The translations under genes and the position numbers were made by a program. The notes beneath the pieces were generated by a model. The model saw only the letters and a list, made by a program, of their open reading frames with translations. It did no database searches and was not told the DNA's origin. 64,000 nucleotides of DNA. Origin: Porodaedalea pini. Its lineage: Eukaryota > Basidiomycota > Agaricomycetes > Hymenochaetales > Hymenochaetaceae. The stretch lies in contig NBAY01000001.1 of NCBI GenBank assembly GCA_002794775.1, positions 1,178,001 through 1,242,000 of the forward strand. Reading direction: 5' to 3'. Shown piece by piece: positions 21,101-33,059 of this stretch (the stretch's first letter is position 1; each line of letters begins with the position of its first letter).

Positions 21101-23652
21101 TGATGAAGTTTTCATGGAGCGAGCTCGAGCAACGCAGGTGTTCGAGCGCAATGGGAGGCGGACGTCCCGCGGCCGGGGAAGTAGGACATCTGGGACTACG
21201 AGTCGTAGTAGGTCCAGAGTTGCTGGTCGTTCAATTCAACCGATAGCTCCAGTCAACGCGAAGCCGCGAGACCAACTTTGGGCTGAACCCGATATCGTCC
21301 CTTTCTCGCTCGATAACGCAGACAAAGGTAGTCAGATGCTCATCACTTACGATCCTGTCGGGCCGAACGAGACGGTTGTGCTTCCCGTCTCGGACTATAT
21401 GGATGAGCTCATCGAAATAATTAAGACTGACCGTGACTGGGAGATTCTTTCATATCTCTTGGTGCATCTACCCGCACAGCTTGCCAACAAACACTTCTGG
21501 TGCGGCCCTGTTGCGCGCGAGTCAATTTCAAAACTGCTTAGCGAACTCTGCCAGAGCATAAAGGGGAACACGCTTGGGAAATACATATCTCAAGAGGAGT
21601 GGCCGACACTGTCGAAGTCTCGGGATGCGATTGGTCTGGCGTACCATACATTGACAGTGTTGATAAGCTACCATACAATTTTTGATACTGCAAAACGCAA
21701 AGCTCTCATTGATGTCTTCCAAATGGGCCTTAGCGGAAAGGGTGAAACTGTCATAGTGTGCACGCACGCACTCGCGCTCTGCGCGTACGAAATGGAGACT
21801 ACGATGGTCAAGGAGCTGCCGAGTATCCTGGAGAAGCTCACTCAGATTGTCTCGAATCCATCAATGGCCGTCCACATTCTTACCTTCCTCTACAACCTCA
21901 ACTCGCTTCCGAACATATACTCGAACTTCACAAACGCGGATTTCAAGCTTGTATTCGCTGTCGCGCTGCAATACCTGCAACACCACAATCGCTTAGAGAC
22001 GTCTCGCGAAATGCCATTCTCACTCTCGCAGCACGTTCGCATCATGTCGTATTCTGTCCTTTATATGTGGTTTTTATCGCTAAAGCTGGCTGACCGACCG
22101 CAGCACGTGCAGTTTATTGTGCGTCAGCTGCTACTCGCAAATAATGACGAGGATCGAAGCGATGTCGACGTCCCCACGGAAGTTTGCTTTGATCTACTTG
22201 CGAGATACACCTATGCGAATGCCGATCCGAAGCCTGCACCGTCGCTGCTAGGCGATATTCTCTCAAACCCCGCCGAGGGCGCGTCGAATGGCGAGGACGT
22301 ACAAGAGAAGTCATGGATTGTAGGCTACTCGATTGTCAGCGTGCGGCTTCTAGCGAAAGCGGGATGGTTGGAAGTCACTACACGTAGACCTTCCGGGACA
22401 ACAAAGTTCCTATGCAAGACAGAAAATGTGCCGTTGGTGGATTTAGGCGATGTCAATCCTGATATGTTCACCATTCCTGCTAGTCTCATGATGGACAAGG
22501 ACCCACGACTGCTTAGATCGATCCTCACCCCGGGTGAGCTTCCAGATCCTCCTAATATCCCGCCTCCGATGGTAAGTTCAAGCGTTTATCTCTACCGTGA
22601 AGGACATTCTCAAAGATCCCAATCAGTCTCACGAAGACGGCGAGTTGCTCAACGAAGTTTTCAAGCCGACTGAGGAGGAAGGGACTGTTGCTCAGCCGGA
22701 CCCTGTGACAGGATATGTCTGGACCGGCTCCGCACCCTCACAGAGACGAAAACGGGTCGATCTGGACCCATCTTTCTTCCCCTTGCAGTTGTCTTCGTAC
22801 CCAGATACCAGGAGTCAACATCGCAGAGGAAGGATTGTCCGCGACACGCGCGCTCTCGCTTCCACGATCCGAACTTTGGACCGTATACCTGTCATCGACA
22901 CACATAAAGTAGGTATTCTATACGTTGCTCCGGGTCAGACAGACGAGACAGAGATTCTGCGGAACGTGAGAGGATCGCCTGCGTACACTAGGTTTCTCGA
23001 AGGTCTGGGAAGACTTATCAAGATTCGGGGACAGCTCGACGTATACACGGGAGGGCTCGACGCAGACGAAGATGGCGAGTTCGCCTACGCCTGGTGGGAT
23101 GACACAGGGCAAATCTTGTACCACACCGCTACCATGATGCCAAACCATGAGAATGACGAACGCTGCAACTTCAAAAAGCGACACATCGGCAATGACCTCG
23201 TCCGTATCGTATGGAATGACTCCGGGTTACCCTACCGTTTCGATACTCTCGCGACAGAATTCCAATTTGTCAACATTGTAATCGAGCCGCACTCTCGCGG
23301 TGCAATCGCGGCTTACTCGAATAACCTGCACGAAAACGAGTACTTCAAACTTAGCGTACAATGCGCGGACGGTATGGCTGAGTTCGCGCCCATCGGTGAC
23401 TTCAAAATTGTGTCTGCGCAGAGCTTGTCAATTCTTGTTCGTCAGCTCAGCATCGTTGCTGACTGGTACGCCTCGATTTACAAGGACACAGTCCGAGATA
23501 CGGAGAGAAACGAGATTGTCACCAATTGGCGTGCGCGATTGGAAACCATCAAAAAATTCGCGGGTTCCGTGCCGAGTCCCTATGAGGATGCTCCCGTTGA
23601 TCAGGGCGTCATGGGATTGCAGGCATTTCTCGACTTCACACCTGGGTACTGA
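18111..23652 (+). CDS. TSC2: Tuberin (TSC2) homologue, Rap/Ran-GAP domain GTPase activator
   Basis: Expected to form the TSC complex with hamartin and to switch off Rheb, thereby restraining TORC1 signalling. The long alpha-helical N-terminal part fits the tuberin repeat region. It includes STIYLNFLNSRLTRLPLSFL and the block MAVHILTFLYNLNSLPNIYS. The C-terminal roughly 230 residues are a Rap/Ran-GAP domain: VGILYVAPGQTDETEILRN, AWWDDTGQILYHTATMMP, and HIGNDLVRIVWNDSG holding the asparagine-thumb region, then FQFVNIVIEPHS. The model is exons 18111-19786, 19874-22571 and 22627-23652 (5400 nt, 1799 aa, close to animal tuberin length). The 55-nt second intron is preferred over a 31-nt alternative acceptor at 22602. 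The first acceptor is less certain. The gene appears intact although the transposon block sits in its promoter region. Confidence 0.92.
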
Positions 23653-24134
23653 TCGCTGCGTGGTATTCGGTCCTTGCTTGACGGCTTCTTTATTATCGGA
23701 CTTCCTCTCGTTTGTTTGGACTACACTTATCCTATTCTCTGGGAATCCAGCACTTGCTTATGTGGCTCACAATCAGGTTCTCATCTCGAAACGTCATTGT
23801 ACAGTACACACCTGCTGCTATTCTGTAGTTCCTTTCAACTCAAACTGGGGATTTGATTCCTCAATTTCATTCTCCGTCACACTTGAGTGCGCGTATAATA
23901 TACTCGAATATGAGGGCACGTCGCATTCTTCCAGGAATGGTGCTCGCTAGACTTGGCCTGGCCAATTCTATCACTTTACCAAAGTAGGGCATAAACATAA
24001 ACTGGATCATCTTCGGCGTATTACAAACTGATCAACTCTGATTTACGGCGTTGTTAGTCTCTTAAAATGCCACCGAACAAGCATTCTAATCAGAGTCGTG
24101 AACGTCGCAGTTCACCTACTTAAGTATTCCAGCT
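23653..24134. other. Intergenic, no gene seen
   Basis: About 480 bp between TSC2 and the first alpha/beta hydrolase. No coding exon, RNA gene or repeat could be supported. Confidence 0.6.
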
Positions 24135-25468
24135 ATGACTACAGTATTTACTGCAAAAATTGACGAGTCTGGGACGCAGTTCGCGTACTTGGACTCGGGC
24201 CCGCCTTCCAGCGACATGTATACAACACTGATCGTTGTCCATGGACTCACATATCACGCCCGTGAGCAGCATGTCTCAAAATGACCGATCGTATCTATCA
24301 CTTTAATTGGGTACCTTGCTAGAAATTTTCGCTAGACTCCTCCCTATCGCACGGAACCATAATCTCCGCGTCATCGCGCTAAATCGGCGAGACTACGTCG
24401 GATCGACCCAATTCTCCCCAACTGAACTCGAAGTTATCAGTGGCGGTGATGATGAAGCGCATTTGGCATTCTTGCAAGCGCGCGGACTCGAAATTGCTCG
24501 TTTCCTCGTATGGGTCATTCAGGAAAAGAATATTCCACCGGCAAGCGCTGACGGGAAAGAGGGAGGACTGGCACTCATGGGTTGGTCCCTAGGAAATGCC
24601 ACGACAATGGCGTTCCTACGCCATCTGAAATTATATCCGAGCGAAGTGGTTGAAGCCATCGGGCCTTACCTGAAGACATTCTATATCTACGGTAAGGGTT
24701 ACTGTGGGTTAACTGTAAGAAGACATTTAGTAAATTGTTATCTTAGATTGTGGGTCTGGCATCATGGGCTATCCCCCCCCTGAAGGTTTCCAAGCTCCTT
24801 CCATTACGTCTATCCCAGCTCGTATGCGTGGCGTCTATCTGGGTACCGTGATGTCGTCGTATTACAAGCACCCATACTACTCTGCAGCGGAAAAGCCGGA
24901 CCGGGTTCAAGTTATTTCCTCCTTACTTGTTCGTATGCCGGAGGGCGAGCAGGTATACCGTCCATGCACTCTCGATAAGCTCACACCCGCAGAGCTTATT
25001 GCGTGCGTTGATCCTGCACCAGCTGCGCGCTCGGAGTATCCGTTCCTGAGAACTGTAGGCCGCGACATCCTATATGATCAAACACAGGGGTCCTTGCTTC
25101 TCGGTTATACGTCTTCCATCACTAAAGATCCTGAGGCACGGAATGACCAGGGTGCTAAAGGAAATTATCTTTTCCCTGACATCAAGATCTGTGTTATGTA
25201 CGGTTATGCATCACTCTGGAATACCATTTGGGGTGTATGGGAGCTTGAAAAAGACTACGAGAAATGGAAAGCGGAAGGTCGGAAGCCTCGTCGACTCCAT
25301 TTTCTACCGGTGGAAGGCGCCAATCATTTTGTAAGTCACAAGTCATGGTCTTTCGTCTGTCTTCTCCAGTGTTTACTGGGTCTCTGCTAGCTTCACTGCG
25401 ATGATTCGGAACTGTTCCTAAAGGTTGTCACGGATGGTATTAGTCTTAAAGCTTCCTATGAAATATGA
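24135..25468 (+). CDS. Alpha/beta hydrolase, tandem copy A
   Basis: Serine hydrolase of the alpha/beta fold, about 385 aa, substrate unknown. The oxyanion-strand motif is TTLIVVHGLTYHAQ. The nucleophile elbow is LALMGWSLGNATT (GWSLG), and the probable catalytic His is in LPVEGANHF. No signal peptide is visible, so it is probably cytosolic. The model is 24135-24261, 24323-24691, 24747-25330 and 25391-25468. Introns are 55-61 nt and phases agree (1158 nt). The same exon lengths (127 and 369 nt) occur in copy B 2.2 kb downstream, showing tandem duplication. Related esterase/epoxide-hydrolase-like proteins are common in Agaricomycetes. No cluster partner suggests a pathway. Confidence 0.87.
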
Positions 25469-26447
25469 CTGGCATTCTCTTACTTTTGAGTCTGAGAAAG
25501 TCATCTGAACAGACCAGTCATAGCGTAAGAAGAGTTAATAGATGTGCAATACAGGTATAAGTTACACAAGAAGAAATATCGAGTTTTGTGAGCCACAGTC
25601 GAGCCGAAGTCCTAGATAATCTTGCATCCAATGATGGCATACAGCAAGAACGCAATGACAAGAGAGGGAGCAAATTATGGATGGTATGCAGCGAATTGCG
25701 GGCTGATAACACGCAGAAATGAATCAGGATCAAGTTGGATATTATCCGACTGATATATCCGAATTTCTTTTTCTGAGCAAGTCTCAGGAGAGCGAGAGCT
25801 ATCTGTGGTTGCACCGTTGCAGCTTTGTTATCGAGCAGAACCAAAATTAAGGGATAATATGTCCATATTCACCGCCTTTCTCCAGTTTCCTAATCAGTGT
25901 TCCTACTCTCAGTATGCTCCATTTGATCAAGGCATTGTGAGATAGCTGGTAAGCCTCGATTTCAAAGCTGGATATTGATTGTTCCACGGTATCCGGTATA
26001 TACTTGGCGGATTCTTTACCTAGACTTCTTCTCAGTTTCTTGTATGATACTGATTTTATTTGCCGGAGATCCAGCATTTATTTCTGCATGTAATAATACG
26101 ATACACTGTTCTGTCATCATTTTTCAACTTTTTAAGGACCTGATCCGTTCGAATTTCATTCACCGCCGCGCGTAATGCGCGTTTCGTGCACGTGGATATT
26201 GTGCGGTGCCTCCAGGAGTGCCGCTGATCATGAGCTAGTGCTTTCCGGTCGCTCGTTCCCTGTATAGCTGATACAGCCGCTTCTCTACTCTACGACACAT
26301 TCCGACGGGACGGGGCGTCCGTCAAAGGATTCAGTCACAACAAGCTGCATTCATTATTTAGCCTAATCGGTTTATCATATGATCTCTACTTAAGTCTGTA
26401 CGGCCATACGAACTGGTCGTAAAAGTCGCAGTTCTCCTATACCGACC
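25469..26447. other. Intergenic between the hydrolase copies, contains a gene relic
   Basis: Apart from the membrane-protein relic listed at 25560-25930, nothing coding is recognisable. The last 100 bp before 26448 resemble the region before copy A (TCGCAGTTC..CTA near the start codon), as expected for duplicated promoters. Confidence 0.55.
25560..25930 (-). pseudogene. Relic of the 3' end of the convergent membrane-protein gene
   Basis: On the minus strand the segment reads RKLEKGGEYGH then a degraded tail. It matches the intact gene at 28056-29247, whose corresponding part is EKDDEKGGRYGH followed by its last intron and exon. The alignment continues through the last intron (GTATGGACAT..TTGGCTCTGC-like) and 3' UTR. 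The first codon of the former last exon is now TAG. All upstream transmembrane exons are missing. It is best explained as a by-product of the duplication that copied the hydrolase gene with its convergent neighbour. Confidence 0.72.
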
Positions 26448-27757
26448 ATGGCTATGATGCAGACTGCAAGGATCAACGATGCAGGGACGCAGTTCGCGTA
26501 TTTAGACTCTGGACCGCCGCCTAACGACACGTATACAACACTGATCATTGTCCATGGACACACATACCACGCCCGTAAGCAACATTTCTCAATATAACAA
26601 CTGTATCTACGGTTAACCGTGCACCTTGCTAGAAAACTTCGCCAGACTCCTCCCTATCGCGCAGAACCATAATCTCCGCGTCATCGCACTAAATCGGCGA
26701 GACTACGTTGGATCGACCCTATTCTCTGCGGCTGAACTAGAAGCTATCAATAGCGACGACGATGATGCGCATATAGACTCTTTGAAGGCGCGGGGTCTCG
26801 AGATCGCCCGTTTCCTCGTTTGGGTGATCTCAGAGAAGAGGATTCCTCGAGCTAGCGCTGATGGAAAAGAGGGAGGCCTGGCGCTCTTGGGTTGGTCCCT
26901 AGGAAATCTGATGACAATGGCGTTCATGTACCATTTGAAATCATATCCGAGCGACGTAGTCAAGACTATCGGACGCTATCTCAAGACGTTCTTTATCTAC
27001 GGTAAGAAGTACGCTAAGATAACTGTGAGCAAACACTCAAATCGCTTTATCTCAGAATGCGGATCCGGTACCCTCGGCTACCCATCTCCTGAGGGAGGTT
27101 ATCATCCTCTCACCGATACGACTGTCCCGCTTCGCATGCGCGGCATCCACTTCGGTACCTGGGTTTCGTCGTATTACAAGCATCCGTACTACACTGCAGC
27201 GGACAAACCGGACAGGGTTATCTCCTCCTTGCAAGTGCGTGCACCCGAGGGCAAGCAGGTATACCGTCCATGCACTCTCGATACGCTCACGCCCACTGAG
27301 CTTGTTGCATGCGTTGACCCTGCACCAGCTGCACGCTCGGAGCAGCCTTTCATGAGCGGTATGAGCCGCGCTATCCTGTATGATCAAACACAGGGTGTCT
27401 TGCTTCTCGACTATTCGTCTCCCATTACAAAGAATCATGAGGTGTCGAACAACCACAGTGCCAAAGGGAGCGCCCTTCTTCCTGACATTAAGATCTGCGT
27501 TATGTACGGTGATGCATCAGTCTGGAGTATCACTTGGTGTGTTTGGGAGCTTGAGAAGGACTACGAGAAGTGGAAAACGGAGGGCCGGGAGCTTCGTCAA
27601 CTTCATTTTCTTCCAGTTGAACGTACTAATCATTTCGTAAGTCACGAGCTCATTCCTTTGTCTGTTTATCTTCCAGCACTGAATGATTTTCTGCCAGTTT
27701 CACTGGGATGATGCCGAGCTATTCCTGAAGGTTATCAAAGATGGGATTAGATCTTAA
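26448..27757 (+). CDS. Alpha/beta hydrolase, tandem copy B
   Basis: Paralogue of copy A, about 378 aa. Motifs are TTLIIVHGHTYHAQ, the nucleophile elbow LALLGWSLGNLMT and the His region LPVERTNHF. The model is 26448-26574, 26633-27001, 27056-27636 and 27698-27757. The second intron (27002-27055) is 54 nt with no stop, so an unspliced reading would also look open. I splice it because copy A has an obligatory intron at the same place. The end, FHWDDAELFLKVIKDGIRS, aligns with LHCDDSELFLKVVTDGIS of copy A. The two proteins differ throughout, suggesting an old duplication with both copies under constraint. It is convergent with the membrane-protein gene at 28056. Confidence 0.87.
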
Positions 27758-28055
27758 GGCTTCGGTACGTTGGCTGAGATTTGGCTGACGTCTTTAGTAT
27801 ATGAGGCTCGGAAGCTCACCAGTATAAATGAGTAGGAGCAGAAGAACAAATGTAGATATGAAAGACACGATCTTTAGGTCGCAGATAAGGGCAAAGTGAA
27901 TTCCTTGTCTAATTGAATTCCTTGTCCAACAAAAATTACGTACATATAATGATGACTTGCAAGAAGTGCAGTGACGAGAACAGGAACAAGCTATGGATGT
28001 ACACGGAGCATTGGTGATATAACACAGAAACGAATGGGTATTAAACTGGGCATCC

Positions 28056-29247
28056 TCAAGCAGTAGCATCGGAATTCGTCTTTCGAAGCAAGTTTCTCGA
28101 GACGGAGGATTGTCTAGGTATGCAGCATTATTGTCAAGCAGAGCCAAAATAGAATGTCCATACCTCCCGCCTTTTTCATCATCCTTCTCGACGAAGGCTC
28201 CCGCTTCCAGACGCGGAGGTGTCAATGGCATGCCTTCACGATCATCGCCAGTCGTACTCGTCGTTCCGAAGATCCTGTACCTCAAGAGCCTCGCAAATGT
28301 AAAACCGGGTCCAACAAGCAGAATGAGCGCAGAGATCTGGCCAAACGTCCACGCGTTATCCTCTGCATGTGAGGTCCCCGTGACATTGCGCAGGAGCAAG
28401 CTCTCGACGGACCAGATACTGATGCCGAGCGCGGAGACATTGAAGAGCGTTACGAATATGAGAGTTCGAGTGCGCGTGGGCAGATATGCGGTAAACTGTG
28501 GCGCGTGGGCGGAATGGAAACGGCCAAAGCATTTAGAGGCTCGCAGGCGTACGGAAGGGATGGTGCTGAGCAAAGCTGCGCCTGCAGCAAATATGAACAT
28601 AATGCCCCAGATGGAGTCTAGAGAAGAAAAGTCAGAATATGGGAGATAGAGATATAGGATAAGACGAAGGTGATGTAGGGGTTGAGGACTTCGTATGATA
28701 TATGGTACTCACAAAGGACTAACACAAAGATTCGGATCCAACCTAGAGGACTGACAGATTTCCCCAAGACGACAAACTGCATGTCTCCATTCAATTCTGG
28801 GCACCGACCGAAGGTCGGCGCAGTAGACCAAATCCAGAGACCAAAGCTATTTCGGGACATTAGCTAAGGCCAGTTTCCAACACAAACGTCTTACCCAACA
28901 AAGAGAAACCCGTGAATATGTGTTGCAATGTGAATCTCGGGTGGCATTGCATCTTCTCTCCAGTGCATGAAAATAAAAACCCAGGACATGGCAAAAATTG
29001 GGAAAGCAAGTAAGGTAACAATGAGAGCATGGAAAAGAGTGAGGCCTCCTCGCTGCGCAATGGCAGCAAATTGGAGACCGAGAGAAGTTACGAGTACGGC
29101 CCACCATGCATCGAAGGAGCGCGCAGCGGGCGTCAAGGCAATGGTGAAGATGGCGAGAAACACCTGAGCATATGTGGCCACCCTGGTGCCGATTCCTTCG
29201 ATGTCCGGTCGCGCTGGCAGTGTTCCATTTGCACACGGCGATGCCAT
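28056..29247 (-). CDS. Multi-pass membrane protein of unknown function
   Basis: A 332-aa protein with about seven hydrophobic helices. They include VATYAQVFLAIFTIAL, AWWAVLVTSLGLQFAAIA, LFHALIVTLLAFPIFAMSWV, IRIFVLVLYSIWGIMFIFAA, TLIFVTLFNVSALGISIW and QISALILLVGPGFTFA. A charged cytosolic tail follows (PLTPPRLEAGAFVEKDDEKG). The layout resembles the lineage-specific seven-helix proteins of basidiomycetes, but I cannot name the family with certainty. The model is 29247-28895, 28846-28713, 28617-28164 and 28113-28056 (999 nt, phases consistent). It diverges from the cytidylyltransferase-like gene at 29519, sharing a roughly 270-bp promoter region. It is convergent with hydrolase copy B. A truncated duplicate lies at 25560-25930. 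Confidence 0.8.
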
Positions 29248-29518
29248 CGCGCTCGACGATGGCGACAGCGACGGCGGTGTTGAGGATGGTGGAGGTTTGA
29301 GGAGGAAGAGGCGCTCATGGTGATGCTCCTAGCTAGACTAAACTCCAACGCAGCCTCTTCGGAAATCAAAACAAATTAAACTACCTCACGCTACACGCCA
29401 AACTCACGCACTGTCACAATGTCACCATATCACGTTACTTTCCTATTTACACCATGATGCTCTCGAAGCACAGATCTAGAGTTGCTCGTCAGCGGACGAC
29501 GACGACGGCCAGCACACG

Positions 29519-30519
29519 ATGGCGCCGGCGTATGCGTCTTCCGAGCCGGCGAGTGTAAGCGACGATCTGAACGATTACGATGTCATTTCCGACAACGATC
29601 CACGCTCACTCGAGTCGAGTATTGCGGACCTCCGATTGGAGAGCCCAATCGTAGCTCCCGTTGCGCGCCCTCCTCGCGAGCTGCCTGTGACGGAAGAGGC
29701 GAAAACACTGTACGAAACTGCATTATTATCTGCCGAAGACGTGCAGGCATATGTGCAACAATCAGTGATTGGCCCAGGCAAGGGGGTGGTACGACGGCGA
29801 AGTAGATCCAGGGGGCGCGGTGAACGGGAAAAAACATTCAGGATATACGTCGACGGAATATTTGATTCTCTGCATGTCGGGTGAGTGGATGGCTCCATGA
29901 TTTGCATGCTTTCTTAGACACTGACTGGATTTGTCGCGGACTGGTGCAGGACAGTGCTACAGCTTCGCCAAGCGAAGCTCGCCTTCCCCTCCGTATATCT
30001 CCTCGTCGGACCCTTCGCAGATGTGCAACTTCGTGCACACGAAATGTCTGTCATTCTCCCGCACGTTGAGCGTTGCGAGCTCGTGCGACACGTGCGCTGG
30101 ATAGATGAGGTCCTCCCTGACGCGCCAGTAGTACTATCCGAAGACTTCCTCACGCGTCACCGTATCGACTACGTCGCCGTCGAAGAGGGCAGCTCCGTAG
30201 ATCCTGCGATCAGTAAGGCACGTCTAGCAGGATACGACCTCGTGAAGAGCATTGGTTCGGTTCGATTCTTATCTAAGTTTACAAGGCGTTGATCCGTGAT
30301 ACAGGCAAAGCGATACCAACTCGCCGTACGCGGAATGTTGTCGCCTCGGCATTCGCCCTACCGCGTGAGTCCGCAGCGCCAACGCCTGCAATGCCACCCT
30401 CACGAAAGCTGGAGGCGTCCGCGTTTGCTCCGCCCGTCCCTCCGCCCCCGCCACCTCTGCCACACAACACTGCAAGCGACGAGGAGCCTCCGGAGCCACG
30501 GGAGGAATTCGGAGCGTAG
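29519..30519 (+). CDS. Cytidylyltransferase-like protein with degenerate active site
   Basis: The fold of CTP:phosphocholine cytidylyltransferase is clear: FRIYVDGIFDSLHVGTVLQL, RQAKLAFPSVYLLVGPFAD, ERCELVRHVRWIDEVLPDAP and HRIDYVAVEEG. Two catalytic signatures are altered. The HxGH motif is HVGT, so the second His is Thr. The RTxGISTSD motif is reduced to PTRRTRNVVAS. The protein also stops soon after, lacking the lipid-binding amphipathic helix of true CCT and ending in a Pro-rich stretch. The model is 29519-29880, 29950-30254 and 30305-30519 (882 nt, 293 aa); all borders are GT-AG and in phase. The intact frame argues for a retained pseudoenzyme or divergent nucleotidyltransferase rather than decay. 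Phosphatidylcholine synthesis is therefore not assured. Confidence 0.85.
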
Positions 30520-31046
30520 CTGAGCCCTTTCCCCTTTACCTTACCTTTTCAATCCAATTCTTTTTCCTGCAGACCAAACTCCTAAGCCAATTAGCACACA
30601 CTCGACTCCTGCCCCGTACCATCGCCATCATGTATTTGTGCCTCAGATTTGTATGACTATGTACTATGAAAATGTGTCTTCTGGTCTTCTCCGTATATGC
30701 TATTCTTATCTTTGTTCCTCGACTTGTGTATTGAGATCTGTGTTCTTGGCATTGAGGCAGCTGCTAACTCAGAACTTAGAATACGTTAGAGGTCTCCGTT
30801 CGGATCACTTCTGTCCGGCCGGTCCGCCGAATTTAAGGTGAGCATTTTGACCGCATGCACCTTCATTTCAAACTATATTGATCATCTTCTTATCTTCAAA
30901 GCTTAGATATGCTTTATGCAACCAGCTTCTCGTTCAGTTCTTCGAGTGCTTGGCCCACCGAATCCTTCGAAGCGTGAACTTATATATTTACGGGCTTTCA
31001 GATGGTAGTTCTAAGTCCGGGACTTGCATCCCTGAGATAGCGTGCC
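30520..31046. other. Intergenic, no gene seen
   Basis: About 530 bp between the cytidylyltransferase-like gene and the transporter. It is T-rich in the first half, consistent with a 3' UTR and a following promoter. No coding or RNA feature could be supported. Confidence 0.55.
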
Positions 31047-33059
31047 ATGTCTTCCTCGAAAGCCAGCGAGTCTATCAGTTCCGTCGAGAAGCTCAATGTC
31101 GACGGGGCAGACAGTTATGTCAAGCCCGTGCTTGCCTGCGTACCCGAGGACGCAGAGTTCAAGGTTGCTCATAATCCTGCCTTCGCAGCTGCGGTCGTTC
31201 AAGGCGGGACGAAGGCGTACGGGCGGAGCGCGTTCGTGATCTATGCCTGTGAGGTTTTGATGAAGTTCATCTCTCGCAGTGACGGAGCTAACGTCGACAT
31301 TTGTCTCTTTCAGGCTCCGCTGTAGCCTTTATATGTGCATGCTCGAGTGGATACGACAGCTCGCTCATGACGTCGATCAACGGGATGACTGCCTATCAGG
31401 ACCGGTTCAATCAAGGTGAGTGCTACGTTGTTCTCTTCACTACATCGATGTGTCTAATCGCACGGTCCGCAGGGAGCCTGGACGTCTCCACCGGCATCAT
31501 CTTCTCTATCTACACCTTCGGCCAGATGTGTGGCTCTCTCTGGGCGGGCATAGTGTGTGATAGGCTCGGACGTCGCGCAGGCATGTTCGCAGGGAACGTA
31601 GTCGTCCTCATTGCGACGGCCATCCTCGCGAGCGCGCCGAACCGAGGGCAATTTATTGCTGGACGGTTTCTTCTTGGTATGGGCATCTCAGTCGCGATCA
31701 TTGGCGCCCCGACGTTTGCGGTAGAGATAGCTCCGCCGCAGTGGAGGTTGAGTCTTTCTTCATACTCAACAGAGCACACACTGAATATTCGTTTCTAGAG
31801 GGCGCATTACTGCTCTTTACAACACAGGCTACTTCGGCGGTGCGATTCCCGCCGCAGGGATATCATTGGGAACCGAACGTCTAAGCAGCGACTGGTCATG
31901 GCGCATCCCGATACTCATCCAGGCGCTCCCTGCGATCACCGTGATGTCAGCTGTGTTCTTCCTCCCGGAGAGTCCACGCTGGCTGTTCTTGCACGGGCGC
32001 GAGGCGGAAGCTTTTGCGCTCCTCACGAAGTACCATGGGAATGGCGACGCGAACAATTCTATTGTGATGCTGCAGATAGAGGAGTTCAAGGAGAATATTA
32101 TGCTGAATGCGTCGGATAAGCGGTGGTGGGACTTTAAGTAAGTCACCGGTTTTGAACGTTACTATCGTCAACGTTCAACTGAATATGATGTCGCTCATCC
32201 TAGAGCCCTTATCGCAACGCACAATGCGCGCTGGCGGGCTCTCATGGTCCTGCTCATGGGCATATTCGGTCAATGGTCTGGAAATGGCCTTGGTTACTTC
32301 AATGTATGCCTTCCCTTTATTCTCCAGTTCTTTTCTTGCCATCTCATCTAATACGCATCGCCTCAGCTCTCCATATACAAGTCGTTGGGTTATGGCACGC
32401 AGATGCAGTTTAATATGAACCTTATTGGTCAATGCCTGAACGCGTTAACCGCCTGGGTTGCCGTCTCCCTCGAGGATCGCATGCCGCGCCGCGCGGTGCT
32501 AATATGGGGCACTCTGGGATGCTCGCTCATGCTTGCAGCGAATGCCGGGTTCTCAGCTGCGTGGGCATCATACGGAGATGGCCCGAAGAACCTCGACGTC
32601 GGTCGGGCGGGCGCGGCCTTCTACATACTTTTCAATATTGTTTTCGCGTTCACCGTGAGTCCAATGCTTTTGCGCTGGTACCACCCTTCTAACTGGTTCT
32701 CTGCTCTGTATTTAAAGTATACTCCACTTCAGGCCCTGTATCCCGCTGAATGTCTGGAGACGACGACTCGCGCGAAGGGCCTCTCGATGAAAGTCTTCGT
32801 CATCGCATGCACGTCGTTCATCAGCCTCTTCTGCTCGCCGATCGCATTTGGGCGTATCGGCTGGAAGTACGTTCTCGTGTTCATATTCTGGGATGCGTTT
32901 GAGGCCGTCATCTGGTACTTCTTTTGCGTGGAAACGAACGGTTATACGCTTGAGGAGCTCGACGAGATATTCTCGGCACCGAATCCCGTACGCGCGTCGA
33001 AGCGAACGAAGAAAATCGCCATCAAAGAAAAAGAGATTATCGTTGTGGATGACGACTAG
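31047..33059 (+). CDS. MFS sugar transporter (lactose permease/hexose type)
   Basis: Proton-coupled sugar importer of the plasma membrane. Family signatures are YDSSLMTSINGM in helix 1, the loop GIVCDRLGRRAGMFAG (DRxGRR), GRFLLGMGISVAIIGAPTFA, the PESPRWLFLHGREAEA motif after helix 6, and the C-terminal ETNGYTLEELDEIF (PETKG-type end). The N-terminal 70 residues are hydrophilic (VEKLNVDGADSYVKPVLACV). At least six introns break the gene, at roughly 31250-31313, 31416-31472, 31748-31799, 32138-32202, 32304-32366 and 32655-32718. The stop is TAG at 33057-33059. The combination of N-terminal extension and SSGYD helix 1 resembles fungal lactose/cellobiose permease-like transporters. The exact sugar cannot be told from sequence. 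Confidence 0.9.

Noticed and set aside
22572..22602. A 31-nt intron in TSC2
   Set aside because: An in-phase acceptor at 22626 gives a normal 55-nt intron, in line with all others in the window.
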